From the NCBI GenBank assembly GCA_937981765.1, contig CALJOM010000009.1:62001-126000 (forward strand): a stretch of DNA of 64,000 nucleotides, read 5' to 3'. The first letter of the stretch is position 1; every line of letters begins with the position of its first letter. Positions 45,974 through 55,257 of the stretch are shown in pieces. Source of the stretch: an uncultured Bacteroidales bacterium. GTDB taxonomy: Bacteria; Bacteroidota; Bacteroidia; Bacteroidales; Salinivirgaceae. A program made the position numbers and the translations under genes. The notes under the pieces are model-generated. The model was not told the DNA's origin, made no database searches, and worked only from the letters and a program-made list of their open reading frames with translations.

Positions 45974-48274
45974 CTAACGGGCTACTTGTTTGATGTATTT
46001 TTCGAGGGTTTCTTTTAGTTTCCCCTGAGCAACGGGCTTGGTGAGATATTCATCAAAGACATCACTGTAGCGTTGTTTCTCGTGCTCGAGAGCATAGGCA
46101 GTTTGGGCAACAATGGGTAGTTCCGGGCGTTGCTGTTTTATTATTTTAGCAGCTGTGTATCCGTCAATTTCGGGCATTTTAATGTCCATCAAAATCAGGG
46201 CTAACCGAGGATTATTCACTGCCATGTCTATAGCCTCACGGCCGTCTTTAGCATGAATTATCTGATAACCCCATAGATTTAGCAGTTCTTCAATGTAAAG
46301 CAGGTTAATATCTTCGTCTTCGGCAATTAATACCAGAGGTTCAACCTCGAGAGGTTGCACAACATCCCGAGCTTGGGGATCGGAATCTACCGAAATGTAA
46401 GACGTAGTAAAAAAGAAGGTTGAGCCCTCGCTGGGTTTGCTTTCAACCCAGATTTTCCCTCCCAAAAGTTCCACAAAACCTTTGGCAATGGCTAATCCCA
46501 AGCCATTACCACCGTATTTTCGAAATTCCTGATTTTCTACTTGCCGGAATCGGTCGAAAATTATCTGCTGCCATTCAGGACTAATTCCAATACCGGTGTC
46601 TTTTACATAAAACAACAGATATTTTTCTTCTCCATCGGATTGACTCAAATGGTAACCAAACTCAATAAATCCTTGATTAGTGAATTTCACAGCATTGGAA
46701 AGCAGGTTGCTAATGATTTGGGTAATTTTTGTTTTATCGGTTTTAACGAAAGATTGTTCATCATTCAAGCCGGTTTTCAAATACAAAGAGATATTTTTCG
46801 TTTGCGCTTTTTCTTTATAAATGGCAAACAAATCCAGCAACACGTTGTTGATGCACACATTATCGTAATGAACGCGCTCCTGCCCGGTTTCCAGCGAGGA
46901 AGCTATAAGGATGTCGTTAACAATGTTGAGCAATTGGTGCGCGCTGGTTTCTATAATAGAGATAAAACTCTTGCGTTTTTCATCACTCTGTTTAAAATTC
47001 CCGAGCATTTGCGTAAAACCGAGAATGGCATTAAGTGGCGTACGAATTTCGTGCGACATATTTTGAAGAAAGGCTGTTTTTAGTCGCTCACTCTCTTCGG
47101 CGGCTTCTTTTGCCTTTTGTAATTTTTTTTCTAAAGTTTTACGTTCGGTAATGTCGCGCGCCGTAGCCACTATGCAATCTTCCCCAAAGTATTTGCCTTT
47201 GTTTAAGATTACATCCTTAGGAAAAATTTCGCCGTTTTTTCGCACTCCCCAAAATTCAAATTGTTCGGAGATGCCGGTTTCCATAACCCTTTTTGAAGCA
47301 GCTATAACGTTATCAAGATTATTGTAACCCGGAGCCGATACATCCGAAGGGCTTTTTCCGATTAGTTCTCTTTTCGGATAGCCATACATTTTGACGGCTC
47401 CATCGTTTACATCAACAAACCGATTGTTTTTGTCGAGAACATAAATTGCCTCGGTGAGTGTATTAAAAATGCCTACGAAAGTATCTTTGGTAAGAGTGAG
47501 TTTCTCTTCGGATTTTTTCATTTCAGTAATATCACGAATGGCCGCATAAGTAGGTACGAACTCATGATGATTTCCATCACGGAATTGAATCATCATTGGA
47601 TAGGTTTTGCCGTTTTTACGAATTCCCTCTACCTCAGTGCGAGCTTCGTTAGATTCTAAAAGATTATCAATAACCTGTTGATGATATTTCAGGTCTATGA
47701 GCGATAAAAAATTCATTCCAACTAATTCCGGAATAGAATACCCGGTAATTTGGGATAGACTCCTATTGCAGTTTTGAATTGTGTAGTTATTATCGAAAGA
47801 AAAGAAGCCTACCAGAACGTCGGTATATAGAGAGAAGGTTTCTCGAAATTTGGCCGAAAAACTATCGGCATGTGTCTTTAGGTCGGATACAATTGTTAGC
47901 CGATACTTGATATTTTCCAAAGTAAACTCACTGCTGTTGATCTCAACGTCGACCTCTGTTCCATCGTTTTTTCGATGTCTAACAATTCCGTCAACCGAAA
48001 TCAAGTCAGCAGAACTACTGGCAAATAGTGTACTTAGAAATAGATTAGAAAACTCGTCGAAAGAGTATCCATAAAACTCGCATGCCACAGGATTGGCATA
48101 CACAATACGTCCGGTGTTGAAATCGCTAACCAGAATGTTTTTTTTCTGATTGGAAAAAATTTGCTCAAAAGTTTTATCGTTGTAACACATTTTACCTCTG
48201 AGCTGTTGAATTTCGTTCTCCAGACTGTTTACGTACCGTTGTAGTTCCTCGTTCGAAAGTTGGTTTACATCCAT
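45974..48274 (-). CDS. Soluble hybrid histidine kinase with three PAS domains and a receiver
   Basis: The ATG at 48274, preceded by AGGAG, gives 766 residues; a GTG ten codons upstream is less likely. Three PAS domains are seen at about 45-150 (NILVSDFNTGRIVYANPVAC), 160-275 (GFFSFDNNYTIQNCNRS) and 285-400 (AIYVLDKNNRFVDVNDG). HisKA has the phosphohistidine in FLQNMSHEIRTPLNAILGF; HATPase has DTGIGI and GGNGLGLAIAKGF. A C-terminal receiver has its aspartate in LILMDIKMPEIDGY. No membrane segment is present, so it senses a cytoplasmic signal, perhaps redox or a small ligand through PAS. No HPt or output protein gene is adjacent. Confidence 0.9.
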   Translation of the reverse strand: MDVNQLSNEELQRYVNSLENEIQQLRGKMCYNDKTFEQIFSNQKKNILVSDFNTGRIVYANPVACEFYGYSFDEFSNLFLSTLFASSSADLISVDGIVRHRKNDGTEVDVEINSSEFTLENIKYRLTIVSDLKTHADSFSAKFRETFSLYTDVLVGFFSFDNNYTIQNCNRSLSQITGYSIPELVGMNFLSLIDLKYHQQVIDNLLESNEARTEVEGIRKNGKTYPMMIQFRDGNHHEFVPTYAAIRDITEMKKSEEKLTLTKDTFVGIFNTLTEAIYVLDKNNRFVDVNDGAVKMYGYPKRELIGKSPSDVSAPGYNNLDNVIAASKRVMETGISEQFEFWGVRKNGEIFPKDVILNKGKYFGEDCIVATARDITERKTLEKKLQKAKEAAEESERLKTAFLQNMSHEIRTPLNAILGFTQMLGNFKQSDEKRKSFISIIETSAHQLLNIVNDILIASSLETGQERVHYDNVCINNVLLDLFAIYKEKAQTKNISLYLKTGLNDEQSFVKTDKTKITQIISNLLSNAVKFTNQGFIEFGYHLSQSDGEEKYLLFYVKDTGIGISPEWQQIIFDRFRQVENQEFRKYGGNGLGLAIAKGFVELLGGKIWVESKPSEGSTFFFTTSYISVDSDPQARDVVQPLEVEPLVLIAEDEDINLLYIEELLNLWGYQIIHAKDGREAIDMAVNNPRLALILMDIKMPEIDGYTAAKIIKQQRPELPIVAQTAYALEHEKQRYSDVFDEYLTKPVAQGKLKETLEKYIKQVAR

Positions 48275-48500
48275 AACACTACTCTCCTGCAAATGGCTAA
48301 GCACTCAGTAAAAAAAATAATAAGCCATTAATAACTACCTGGATAAGGGTCAAATTCACTCATTAAATATACATCTTTTTTCCGTGAATCCAATCCCCCT
48401 GAAAACAAATAATTTTAAGCACTAGCGTTGACAACAGAATTGAACACCACGGGCAAAGTTTTGTTATTTATAATTTATAATAGTTCTTAATAAAAATCTA

Positions 48501-48508
48501 TACCTTTG
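48501..48508 (+). promoter_or_regulatory. -7 box of the feoAB gene
   Basis: TACCTTTG at 48501-48508 lies 24 bases before the feoAB ATG. The upstream TTG element is not clear. The preceding AT-rich stretch (TTATTTATAATTTATAATA, about 48470-48482) could be an iron-regulator site but is not distinct enough to claim. Confidence 0.5.
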
Positions 48509-48531
48509 CTTGGTGTAAAAGCTCATTTCGC

Positions 48532-50985
48532 ATGAAATTATCAGAACTCAAAACGGGAGAATCGGGGATAATTACCAAAATACTGGGGCATGGCGAGTTT
48601 CGTCACCGTATCACGGAAATGGGGTTTGTAAAGGGGAAAACGGTTCATGTTGTTAAACATGCTCCGCTCCGCGACCCCATTGAATACAGAATTATGGGAT
48701 ATAATGTTTCTCTCCGTCAGACCGAAGCCGACCTAATTGAAGTTGTTCCTGTTGATGAAGGTTCACTACCCGAAAACGATGCTCATCTGAACATTATAGA
48801 TTCTCAACAACTCAAAGTAAAATCTTCCGAGGGTCGCAATACGATTGTTGTAGCTCTTGTTGGAAATCCCAATTCCGGAAAAACCACCCTGTTTAATGCC
48901 TTAAGCGGTGCCCGGGGAAAAGTTGGAAACTACAGTGGAGTAACGGTAGATTCGAAAAAAATCTCCGTGAACTACAACGACTACATCATAACATTTGTGG
49001 ATTTACCAGGCACCTATAGCCTTTCGGCTTACTCTCCAGAAGAGCTCTATGTAAGAAACTTTATTTTCGAACAATTGCCCGACATAGTGCTTAATGTTGT
49101 TGATGCGGGCAATCTGGAGCGAAACCTCTACCTTACTACCCAGTTAATCGACATGGATATTAAGGTAATCATGGCGCTCAACATGTACGATGAAATGATC
49201 AAAAAAGGCATTCGCCTAAACCACCATGACCTTGCTTCACTGGTCGGGATTCCAATTGTGCCAACCGTCGGTAATAAAAATAAAGGAATTGAAACCTTAT
49301 TGAAAAAAATAGTGGATCTTTTCGAAGACCGCGATCCTGTGGTTCGACATATCCACATTAACTACGGAACCGAAATTGAAAAAGCAATTGAACAACTGGA
49401 AGCCGTTATAAACAAAAATCCCGATATAACAGCCAGAAGATCTCCCCGCTATATTGCGCTGCGAATGCTGGAATCGGATGCCTATTTACGCGGCATTTTA
49501 TCGAAGGTTGAAAATTTCAACGAAATTCATACCCTCACCAAGGAGTGGCAGAAAAGAATTTCGGCCTACTATAAAGAAAAAACCGAGACTGTAATTGCCG
49601 ACGCTCGCTATGGATTCATTTCCGGAGCATTAAGGGAAACCTACACACAGAATCCCACTGATTATCGCCAAACTACCGAAATAATCGATAGTTTCCTTAC
49701 TAACAAATATCTTGGGTTTCCGATTTTTTTCCTCTTCCTGTTTCTAATGTTCTACACTACATTCAATCTGGGAGAATATCCCATGGGTTGGATAGAGAGC
49801 GGAGTAGAATGGTTAGGCGGGTTTCTAGCCTCGCTTCTGCCACATGGCCCTTTCCGTGATTTGCTTATCGACGGAATTATCAATGGAGCAGGAAGCGTAT
49901 TGGTTTTTCTGCCAAACATTCTGATTCTCTTTTTCTTCATTTCCCTGATGGAGGACACCGGTTATATGGCACGTGCTGCATTTATAATGGATAAACTGAT
50001 GCACAAAATTGGTCTTCACGGAAAAAGTTTTATTCCCTTGCTAATGGGGTTTGGATGCAATGTTCCGGCAATACTCGGAACCCGAATTATTGAAAACAAA
50101 CGCGATCGGTTTTTGACATTATTGATTATCCCTTTTATGTCGTGTAGCGCAAGGTTACCGGTTTATATTTTAATTATTTCGGCCTTTGCTTTGCCCTATC
50201 CTACTCTGGTACTAATGGGAATTTATTTACTTGGAATTTTTCTGGCCGCGATAACTGCTCTACTGTTTAAAAAAATCATTTTTGCCAAGCAGGATGCCCC
50301 TTTTGTGATGGAACTCCCGCCGTATAGATTTCCTACACCAAAAGTTGTGCTATTGAATATGTGGGACAAAAGTTTCGAATACCTGCGAAAAGTAGGTGGA
50401 ACAATCCTCATTGCCGTGATTTTTATTTGGGCACTTGGATATTTCCCCAGAAACACTGCGCTGGAGCAACAAGCAAAAAAGGAAATGGCAATTATCGAAC
50501 AAAGCCCCTATTCCGAGGAAATTAAAAGTGAAAAAATCGACTCCGTAATTGCTTCTTACAAAGTTCAATTGTTAGGGCAATCGTATTTAAGAAGAATTGG
50601 AGAAGTGCTTGAACCCATTTTAAGCCCGGCAGGAATGGACTGGAAATTAGGAGTAAGCATTATTACAGGCATTGCAGCCAAAGAAGTAATTATCAGCACC
50701 ATGGGTGTTATTTACCAACTCGAGCACCTCGTGACACCCAACGAAACTCTCCAGGAAAAGCTGGCTTTGGTTGCTCAGCGCGAAACAAATCAAAAATCGA
50801 TAGTAAAAGCGTTGACTTTTCTGGTATTTGTTTTAATCTATTTCCCGTGTGTAGGGGTAGTGTTTACGGTTAAAAAAGAAACAGGCTCGTGGAAATATCC
50901 GGTTTTCCTGGTTTTATACACCACACTACTGGCTTACATTTTAGCTGTGGGAGTTTATCAAGCGGGATTATTAATTATTACGTAA
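48532..50985 (+). CDS. feoB: Fused FeoA-FeoB ferrous iron transporter
   Basis: An 817-residue fusion. Residues 1-75 are a FeoA SH3-like domain (MKLSELKTGESGIITKILGH and YNVSLRQTEADLIEV). The FeoB G-domain follows, with G1 GNPNSGKTTLFNALSG near residue 115, G3 DLPGTYSLSAYSPEE and G4 ALNMYDEM. The membrane part (about 390-815) has the gate motifs MGFGCNVPAILGTRII and FMSCSARLPVYI. FeoB imports Fe2+ driven by GTP hydrolysis, which fits low-oxygen habitats. The fused form is common in Bacteroidota. A small partner gene follows after 18 bases. Confidence 0.96.
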   Translation: MKLSELKTGESGIITKILGHGEFRHRITEMGFVKGKTVHVVKHAPLRDPIEYRIMGYNVSLRQTEADLIEVVPVDEGSLPENDAHLNIIDSQQLKVKSSEGRNTIVVALVGNPNSGKTTLFNALSGARGKVGNYSGVTVDSKKISVNYNDYIITFVDLPGTYSLSAYSPEELYVRNFIFEQLPDIVLNVVDAGNLERNLYLTTQLIDMDIKVIMALNMYDEMIKKGIRLNHHDLASLVGIPIVPTVGNKNKGIETLLKKIVDLFEDRDPVVRHIHINYGTEIEKAIEQLEAVINKNPDITARRSPRYIALRMLESDAYLRGILSKVENFNEIHTLTKEWQKRISAYYKEKTETVIADARYGFISGALRETYTQNPTDYRQTTEIIDSFLTNKYLGFPIFFLFLFLMFYTTFNLGEYPMGWIESGVEWLGGFLASLLPHGPFRDLLIDGIINGAGSVLVFLPNILILFFFISLMEDTGYMARAAFIMDKLMHKIGLHGKSFIPLLMGFGCNVPAILGTRIIENKRDRFLTLLIIPFMSCSARLPVYILIISAFALPYPTLVLMGIYLLGIFLAAITALLFKKIIFAKQDAPFVMELPPYRFPTPKVVLLNMWDKSFEYLRKVGGTILIAVIFIWALGYFPRNTALEQQAKKEMAIIEQSPYSEEIKSEKIDSVIASYKVQLLGQSYLRRIGEVLEPILSPAGMDWKLGVSIITGIAAKEVIISTMGVIYQLEHLVTPNETLQEKLALVAQRETNQKSIVKALTFLVFVLIYFPCVGVVFTVKKETGSWKYPVFLVLYTTLLAYILAVGVYQAGLLIIT

Positions 50986-51003
50986 CCTTACCAGAACATT
51001 ATC

Positions 51004-51198
51004 ATGATTCACGTGTTTAGAAGAAAAAACACTATGTGGCAATTTATAACCGTATATCTGATTCTAATTATCGCTGCAATAGTAACCTTGCGGACTTTCT
51101 ACCGTTTTTTTTCACCTGAAAAAAAAAGCATTTGGGGTTGCCACCGTGGTTGCGGCAAATCGTGTCCGATGAATCAAAATTTTTCGGAAGGCGAATAA
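51004..51198 (+). CDS. Small FeoB-associated cysteine-rich membrane protein
   Basis: A 64-residue protein; the ATG at 51034 is a possible shorter start (54 residues). One membrane helix (FITVYLILIIAAIVTL) is followed by a short tail with three cysteines (CHRGCGKSCPMN). This matches the FeoB-associated Cys-rich membrane proteins found just downstream of feoB in many bacteria. It may help FeoB assembly or iron-sulfur or redox sensing; the role is inferred. The stop lies within a short palindrome shared with the opposing gene. Confidence 0.78.
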   Translation: MIHVFRRKNTMWQFITVYLILIIAAIVTLRTFYRFFSPEKKSIWGCHRGCGKSCPMNQNFSEGE

Positions 51199-51208
51199 TT
51201 TATTCGCC
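51190..51208. terminator. Palindrome at the end of two converging genes
   Basis: GGCGAATAA (51190-51198) and TTATTCGCC (51200-51208) are inverted repeats separated by one base; in RNA about seven bases would pair. Each arm contains a TAA stop: one ends the FeoB-associated gene, the other, on the minus strand, ends the carboxymuconolactone decarboxylase-like gene. CCTTTCTT follows on the plus strand. A weak two-way terminator is plausible. Confidence 0.5.
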
Positions 51209-51559
51209 CCTTTCTTCATGATTGCACAATTCCAACCAATATTCCAATCCTCTTCGCATGTGTGGAATTACAATAGTGCCCCCTACTACCGAGGCAACTC
51301 CAAAAATTTCCATTATCTCTTCGAGAGTAACTCCCTCCTTATAACATTGCTCAAGGTGATATTTTATGCAATCGTCGCACCGTAAAACGGTCGAGGTTGC
51401 CAGGCCAAGCATCTCCTTAATTTTAGTTGAGAGGGCTCCGTCTTGATAAGTAATTGTGTCGAGGCTGTAAAGCCGCTTCACGATTTTGTTATCGGTGGCC
51501 AAAATTTTCTCGTTCATCTTAGCCCGATATTCACGAAATTCATTAATTAAATTACTCAT
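51200..51559 (-). CDS. Carboxymuconolactone decarboxylase/AhpD-family protein
   Basis: A 119-residue all-helical protein of the CMD/AhpD family. The CxxC motif with its following histidine is present (TVLRCDDCIKYHLEQCYKEG), the AhpD-type redox site, and EIMEIFGVASVVGGTIVIPH follows. The motif suggests a peroxidase or disulfide-relay role rather than ring decarboxylation. It lies 12 bases after miaB on the same strand, so the two may be co-transcribed. Confidence 0.87.
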   Translation of the reverse strand: MSNLINEFREYRAKMNEKILATDNKIVKRLYSLDTITYQDGALSTKIKEMLGLATSTVLRCDDCIKYHLEQCYKEGVTLEEIMEIFGVASVVGGTIVIPHMRRGLEYWLELCNHEERGE

Positions 51560-51571
51560 TACCGTTATTTT

Positions 51572-52918
51572 TTAAACTGTTGCTTCTCCAATTAGTGTTG
51601 CTGAAGTGGCTTTAATAATTTTGACCAAAACTAACTGTCCGGAACTAAAACCCTTATCGGGGAAAACCACCACTTTATTCTGAGAGGTGCGACCAACTAC
51701 ATCGTTTTTCGACTTTTTTGAGTGCCCCTCTACCAAAACTTCGAATGTTTTTCCGATTTCTACCTGATTCAGTGCTTTAGAAATTTTGTTCTGAAGGGCT
51801 ATCATTCGGTTCAATCGCTCTATTTTAATATTCTCGGGAACATCGTCGCGTAGTTTTTTGGCGGCATAGGTTCCGGAACGTTCGCTATATTTGAACATAT
51901 AGGCAGCATCGAATTTAACCTCCTCCATAAGCGACAGGGTTTGCTGAAAATCTTCCTCGGTTTCGCCACAAAAACCACAGAATAAATCGGTAGTAAGGCT
52001 ACAATCGGGAATTATGCTGCGAATGGCTGCCACCCGCTCCAGGTAATATTCCCGGGTATATTTCCGGTTCATGCGCTCCAAAACGATATTACTTCCTGAT
52101 TGAACGGGTAGATGTATATGTTTGCACACGTTGGGATATCGGGCTATAACATGCAACAGATCGTTAGAAATATCTTTAGGATGCGATGTAGTAAATCGCA
52201 ACCTAAGTTGGGGAAATTCTTGCGCCAGCATTTCAAGCAATTGGGGAAACGCTATGGTTTGTAGTCCGTTTTTCCAGCTGTAGCTGTTTACATTTTGACC
52301 CAGGAGCGTTATTTCATAAAAACCGTTGGCCGCCATGTGTTCCATTTCATGGATAATATCCTGAGGGTCGCGGCTGCGTTCACGTCCGCGAGTATAGGGC
52401 ACAATGCAATAGGTACAAAAATTGTTGCATCCGCGCATAATGCTAACAAATCCCGAAATGGTTTTCTCATCGATGCGTTCAGGGTTTATTCCCGAATAGG
52501 TTTCAATATCATTCAGGTCGACATTAATTCCCTTTGCTCCGCTCCGAGCCCGATCGAGCAATAGAGGCAAATCGCGGTACGAATCGGGACCCGCCACAAT
52601 ATCCACAGCCTCGTGGGCGGCAAGTTCTTCACCAAGCCGTTCGGCCATACATCCAATAACCCCAACCAATAAAAACCTTTTTTTTCGTTTAATTGCCCGA
52701 AAATAGTCGAGGCGTCCCCAGATTCGTTGTTCGGCATTATCGCGGACGCTACAGGTATTTATCAATACCAAATCGGCTTTCTCAAGCTCGTGAGTTAAAT
52801 CATATCCCTGCTGACGAAGTATTCCGGCTACCACTTCGCTATCGGCAATATTCATCTGGCAACCGTAGGTTTCGATATATAATCTGGGGCGTTGAACGCT
52901 GATTTTCATAGTGGACAT
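51572..52918 (-). CDS. miaB: tRNA-2-methylthio-N6-dimethylallyladenosine synthase
   Basis: A 448-residue radical-SAM methylthiotransferase that modifies i6A37 of tRNA. The N-terminal cluster domain has IETYGCQMNIADSE, LINTCSVRDNAEQ and VGVIGCMAERLGEE with three conserved cysteines. The radical-SAM cluster is MRGCNNFCTYCIVPYTRGRE (CxxxCxxC). The C-terminal TRAM domain starts near residue 385 (EVLVEGHSKKSKNDVVGRT). The set matches MiaB rather than RimO or MtaB. A minus-strand -7 box TACTTTTG lies at 52971-52978. Confidence 0.95.
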   Translation of the reverse strand: MSTMKISVQRPRLYIETYGCQMNIADSEVVAGILRQQGYDLTHELEKADLVLINTCSVRDNAEQRIWGRLDYFRAIKRKKRFLLVGVIGCMAERLGEELAAHEAVDIVAGPDSYRDLPLLLDRARSGAKGINVDLNDIETYSGINPERIDEKTISGFVSIMRGCNNFCTYCIVPYTRGRERSRDPQDIIHEMEHMAANGFYEITLLGQNVNSYSWKNGLQTIAFPQLLEMLAQEFPQLRLRFTTSHPKDISNDLLHVIARYPNVCKHIHLPVQSGSNIVLERMNRKYTREYYLERVAAIRSIIPDCSLTTDLFCGFCGETEEDFQQTLSLMEEVKFDAAYMFKYSERSGTYAAKKLRDDVPENIKIERLNRMIALQNKISKALNQVEIGKTFEVLVEGHSKKSKNDVVGRTSQNKVVVFPDKGFSSGQLVLVKIIKATSATLIGEATV

Positions 52919-53128
52919 TTAATGATTTTAAACTCATTTTCTTGACTTGTGTATTTCTTACAATTTTTGGGCAAAAGTAATGCTTTACGAACAAATTTGT
53001 AATTACGATGAGATAAACGCTTGATATTGAACGCTGCCCATTAAATGGCACTCAGCATAAATGGCCGGTAGATTTTCAAAAGAAACAAAATTCTATACCT
53101 TCTTCAGCATATCGAACCTTGACAATTA

Positions 53129-53136
53129 ATAACTTT
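53129..53136 (+). promoter_or_regulatory. -7 box of mnmH-selD
   Basis: TAACTTTG at 53129-53136 matches the -7 consensus; no clear TTG is seen at the right distance. The box covers the TTG at 53135 that would otherwise be read as the mnmH start, so that start is wrong. Confidence 0.5.
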
Positions 53137-53149
53137 GCACGAAATTTCA

Positions 53150-54196
53150 ATGTATGAGAAACTGATGAGCAGGGAAGTTTCGGTAGAAGAAGCGCTATTG
53201 TCAGGATTACCGGTTATCGACGTTCGTTCGCCGGGCGAATTTAGTCGGGGTCATATTCCAGGTGCCTTTAACATACCGCTTTTTACGGATGAAGAGCGGG
53301 CTCAGGTTGGCACAACCTATAAACAAATATCGGCTGAAGAAGCTATAAAACTAGGCTATCAGTTGGTAACACCAAAATTCGATTGGTTTGTTACCGAAGC
53401 CAAAAAGGTTGCCCCCAACGGAAAAGCTGTGGTGCACTGCTGGAGAGGAGGCATGCGTAGTGAAGCGTTTGCGCAACATTTGGTCAATAATGGGTTTCAG
53501 ATTATCCTACGAATCAAAGGGGGATACAAAGCCTACCGAAACTTTGTATTAACAGAGGTAGGGAAACCTCTGAACCTAATAGTTTTGGGAGGATTTACCG
53601 GCAGTGGGAAGTCGTTAATATTGAAAGAACTTCAAAAACTTGGACAACAAACTATCGATCTGGAATATTTGGCTAACCATCGAGGTTCGGTTTTCGGTGG
53701 TCTTGGTATGGGAAAACAACCAACGGTTGAACAATTTGAAAACAACCTACATTATGAAATTTCCAAACTCAGTTGTTCATTGCCAATTTGGGTTGAAGAC
53801 GAAAGCCACAACATTGGTACGGTAAAGATTCCCCTACCCTTCTTTGAACAAATGCAAAGGTCGTATCTCATTTTTGTTCAAATTCCTGCAGAAGAGCGAA
53901 TTCCGTTGTTGGTACAGGAATACGCTCACCATGGGAAAGAGAAGCTTGCCGAAGCTATCTATAAAATATCGAAGCGCCTTGGAGGACAAAATGTTCAACT
54001 AGCAATTAAGAGTTTGGAAGAGAATAATTTTGAAGAAGTTGCCCGGATAGCATTAAAGTATTATGACAAAATCTACCTAAAAAGCCTAAGCAAACACACA
54101 CACGACAATATCATTCCATTGACACTCCCCTCCATCAATACCCTAGAAAACGCTCTAAAGATTTTGAAAACAGCAAAAGAACATCAACTAGTTTAA
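53150..54196 (+). CDS. mnmH: tRNA 2-selenouridine synthase (MnmH/SelU)
   Basis: The ATG at 53150 gives 348 residues; ATG 53165 (MSREVSVEEALL) is also possible and leaves a more usual untranslated leader. A rhodanese domain (about 10-125) has VIDVRSPGEFSRGHIPGAFN and the active cysteine in VVHCWRGGMRSEAFAQH. The C-terminal domain has a P-loop (LGGFTGSGKSLILKELQ) and the family motif ANHRGSVFGGLG. It replaces sulfur by selenium at tRNA wobble uridine, using selenophosphate and passing through a geranylated intermediate in known enzymes. selD follows after 12 bases and supplies the donor. Confidence 0.95.
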   Translation: MYEKLMSREVSVEEALLSGLPVIDVRSPGEFSRGHIPGAFNIPLFTDEERAQVGTTYKQISAEEAIKLGYQLVTPKFDWFVTEAKKVAPNGKAVVHCWRGGMRSEAFAQHLVNNGFQIILRIKGGYKAYRNFVLTEVGKPLNLIVLGGFTGSGKSLILKELQKLGQQTIDLEYLANHRGSVFGGLGMGKQPTVEQFENNLHYEISKLSCSLPIWVEDESHNIGTVKIPLPFFEQMQRSYLIFVQIPAEERIPLLVQEYAHHGKEKLAEAIYKISKRLGGQNVQLAIKSLEENNFEEVARIALKYYDKIYLKSLSKHTHDNIIPLTLPSINTLENALKILKTAKEHQLV

Positions 54197-54208
54197 AATA
54201 AATAACCC

Positions 54209-55240
54209 ATGGAACCGATAAAATTAACACAATTCAGCCACGGAGCCGGATGCGGTTGTAAAATATCGCCCAAAGTATTAACCACCATTCTGCAAACGAA
54301 TGCAGAATCGTATAGAGACGCAAAATTGCTGGTGGGTAACGAAAACCGCGACGATGCAGCAGTTTATGACCTTGAGGATGGAACAGCAATAATCAGCACC
54401 ACCGATTTCTTTATGCCCATTGTGGACGATCCGTTTACTTTTGGACGCATAGCCGCAGTGAATGCCATTAGCGATGTTTATGCCATGGGAGGCAAACCCC
54501 TTATGGCTATAGCCATCTTGGGCTGGCCGGTTAACAAAATCCCGGCCGAAGTGGCACAGCAAGTGTTGGAAGGTGGACGCCAGGCATGTCGCGAAGCGGG
54601 AATAACCATTGCCGGCGGGCACAGTATCGATTCTCCGGAACCAATCTTTGGGCTGGCGGTTACCGGTCGGGTTACCCTCGTAAACCTGAAACGCAACGAC
54701 ACCGCAACCGAAGGCTGCAAACTCTTCCTTACCAAACCACTAGGCGTTGGAATTCTTACCACAGCCCAAAAACAAGGCATACTCCGCGAAGAACACATGA
54801 ATATAGCTCCCGAAATAATGTCTAAGCTAAACAGTGTAGGAGAAAAGCTAGGGCAAATCAAGGGAGTAAAAGCAATTACCGACGTTACCGGATTCGGGCT
54901 TTTGGGTCATTTGCTGGAAATGTGTCAGGGAAGTAATCTTTCGGCAGAAATTTGGTTCGATAAGATTCCCATTATTCCTGAAGCTGAGCAATACATAGGC
55001 CAAAAATGCATTCCCGGAGGAACACTACGAAACTGGGAGAGTTACGGACAGTTTGTTCAACTTTCTCACGAATCGCAAAAATCCATCCTCTGCGACCCAC
55101 AAACCAGCGGCGGACTACTTATTGCCGTCAGCCCGGAAACGGTTAACGAGGTAAAGGATATTCTTCATGCAAACGGTATCCTTCCGATAGATTTCGGACA
55201 GTTGCATCAACGCACTGAGCCCTGGATACGAGTGGTATAA
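54209..55240 (+). CDS. selD: Selenide, water dikinase (cysteine form)
   Basis: A 343-residue SelD that makes selenophosphate from selenide and ATP. The start ([20 protein letters not shown]) has cysteine 15 at the catalytic position of E. coli Cys17 and lysine 18 at the position of Lys20, so it is the cysteine, not the selenocysteine, form. [27 protein letters not shown] and [15 protein letters not shown] are intact, and [13 protein letters not shown] ends the ATP domain. It directly follows mnmH. No selA, selB or tRNA-Sec lies in the window, so the only visible use of selenium is tRNA modification. Confidence 0.97.
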   Translation: MEPIKLTQFSHGAGCGCKISPKVLTTILQTNAESYRDAKLLVGNENRDDAAVYDLEDGTAIISTTDFFMPIVDDPFTFGRIAAVNAISDVYAMGGKPLMAIAILGWPVNKIPAEVAQQVLEGGRQACREAGITIAGGHSIDSPEPIFGLAVTGRVTLVNLKRNDTATEGCKLFLTKPLGVGILTTAQKQGILREEHMNIAPEIMSKLNSVGEKLGQIKGVKAITDVTGFGLLGHLLEMCQGSNLSAEIWFDKIPIIPEAEQYIGQKCIPGGTLRNWESYGQFVQLSHESQKSILCDPQTSGGLLIAVSPETVNEVKDILHANGILPIDFGQLHQRTEPWIRVV

Positions 55241-55257
55241 ATCCTGATCCTCAAAAT

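Noticed and set aside
48460-48500. Fur-type operator upstream of feoAB
   Set aside because: The stretch is AT-rich with loose symmetry only; no clear match to a Fur or DtxR-type site.
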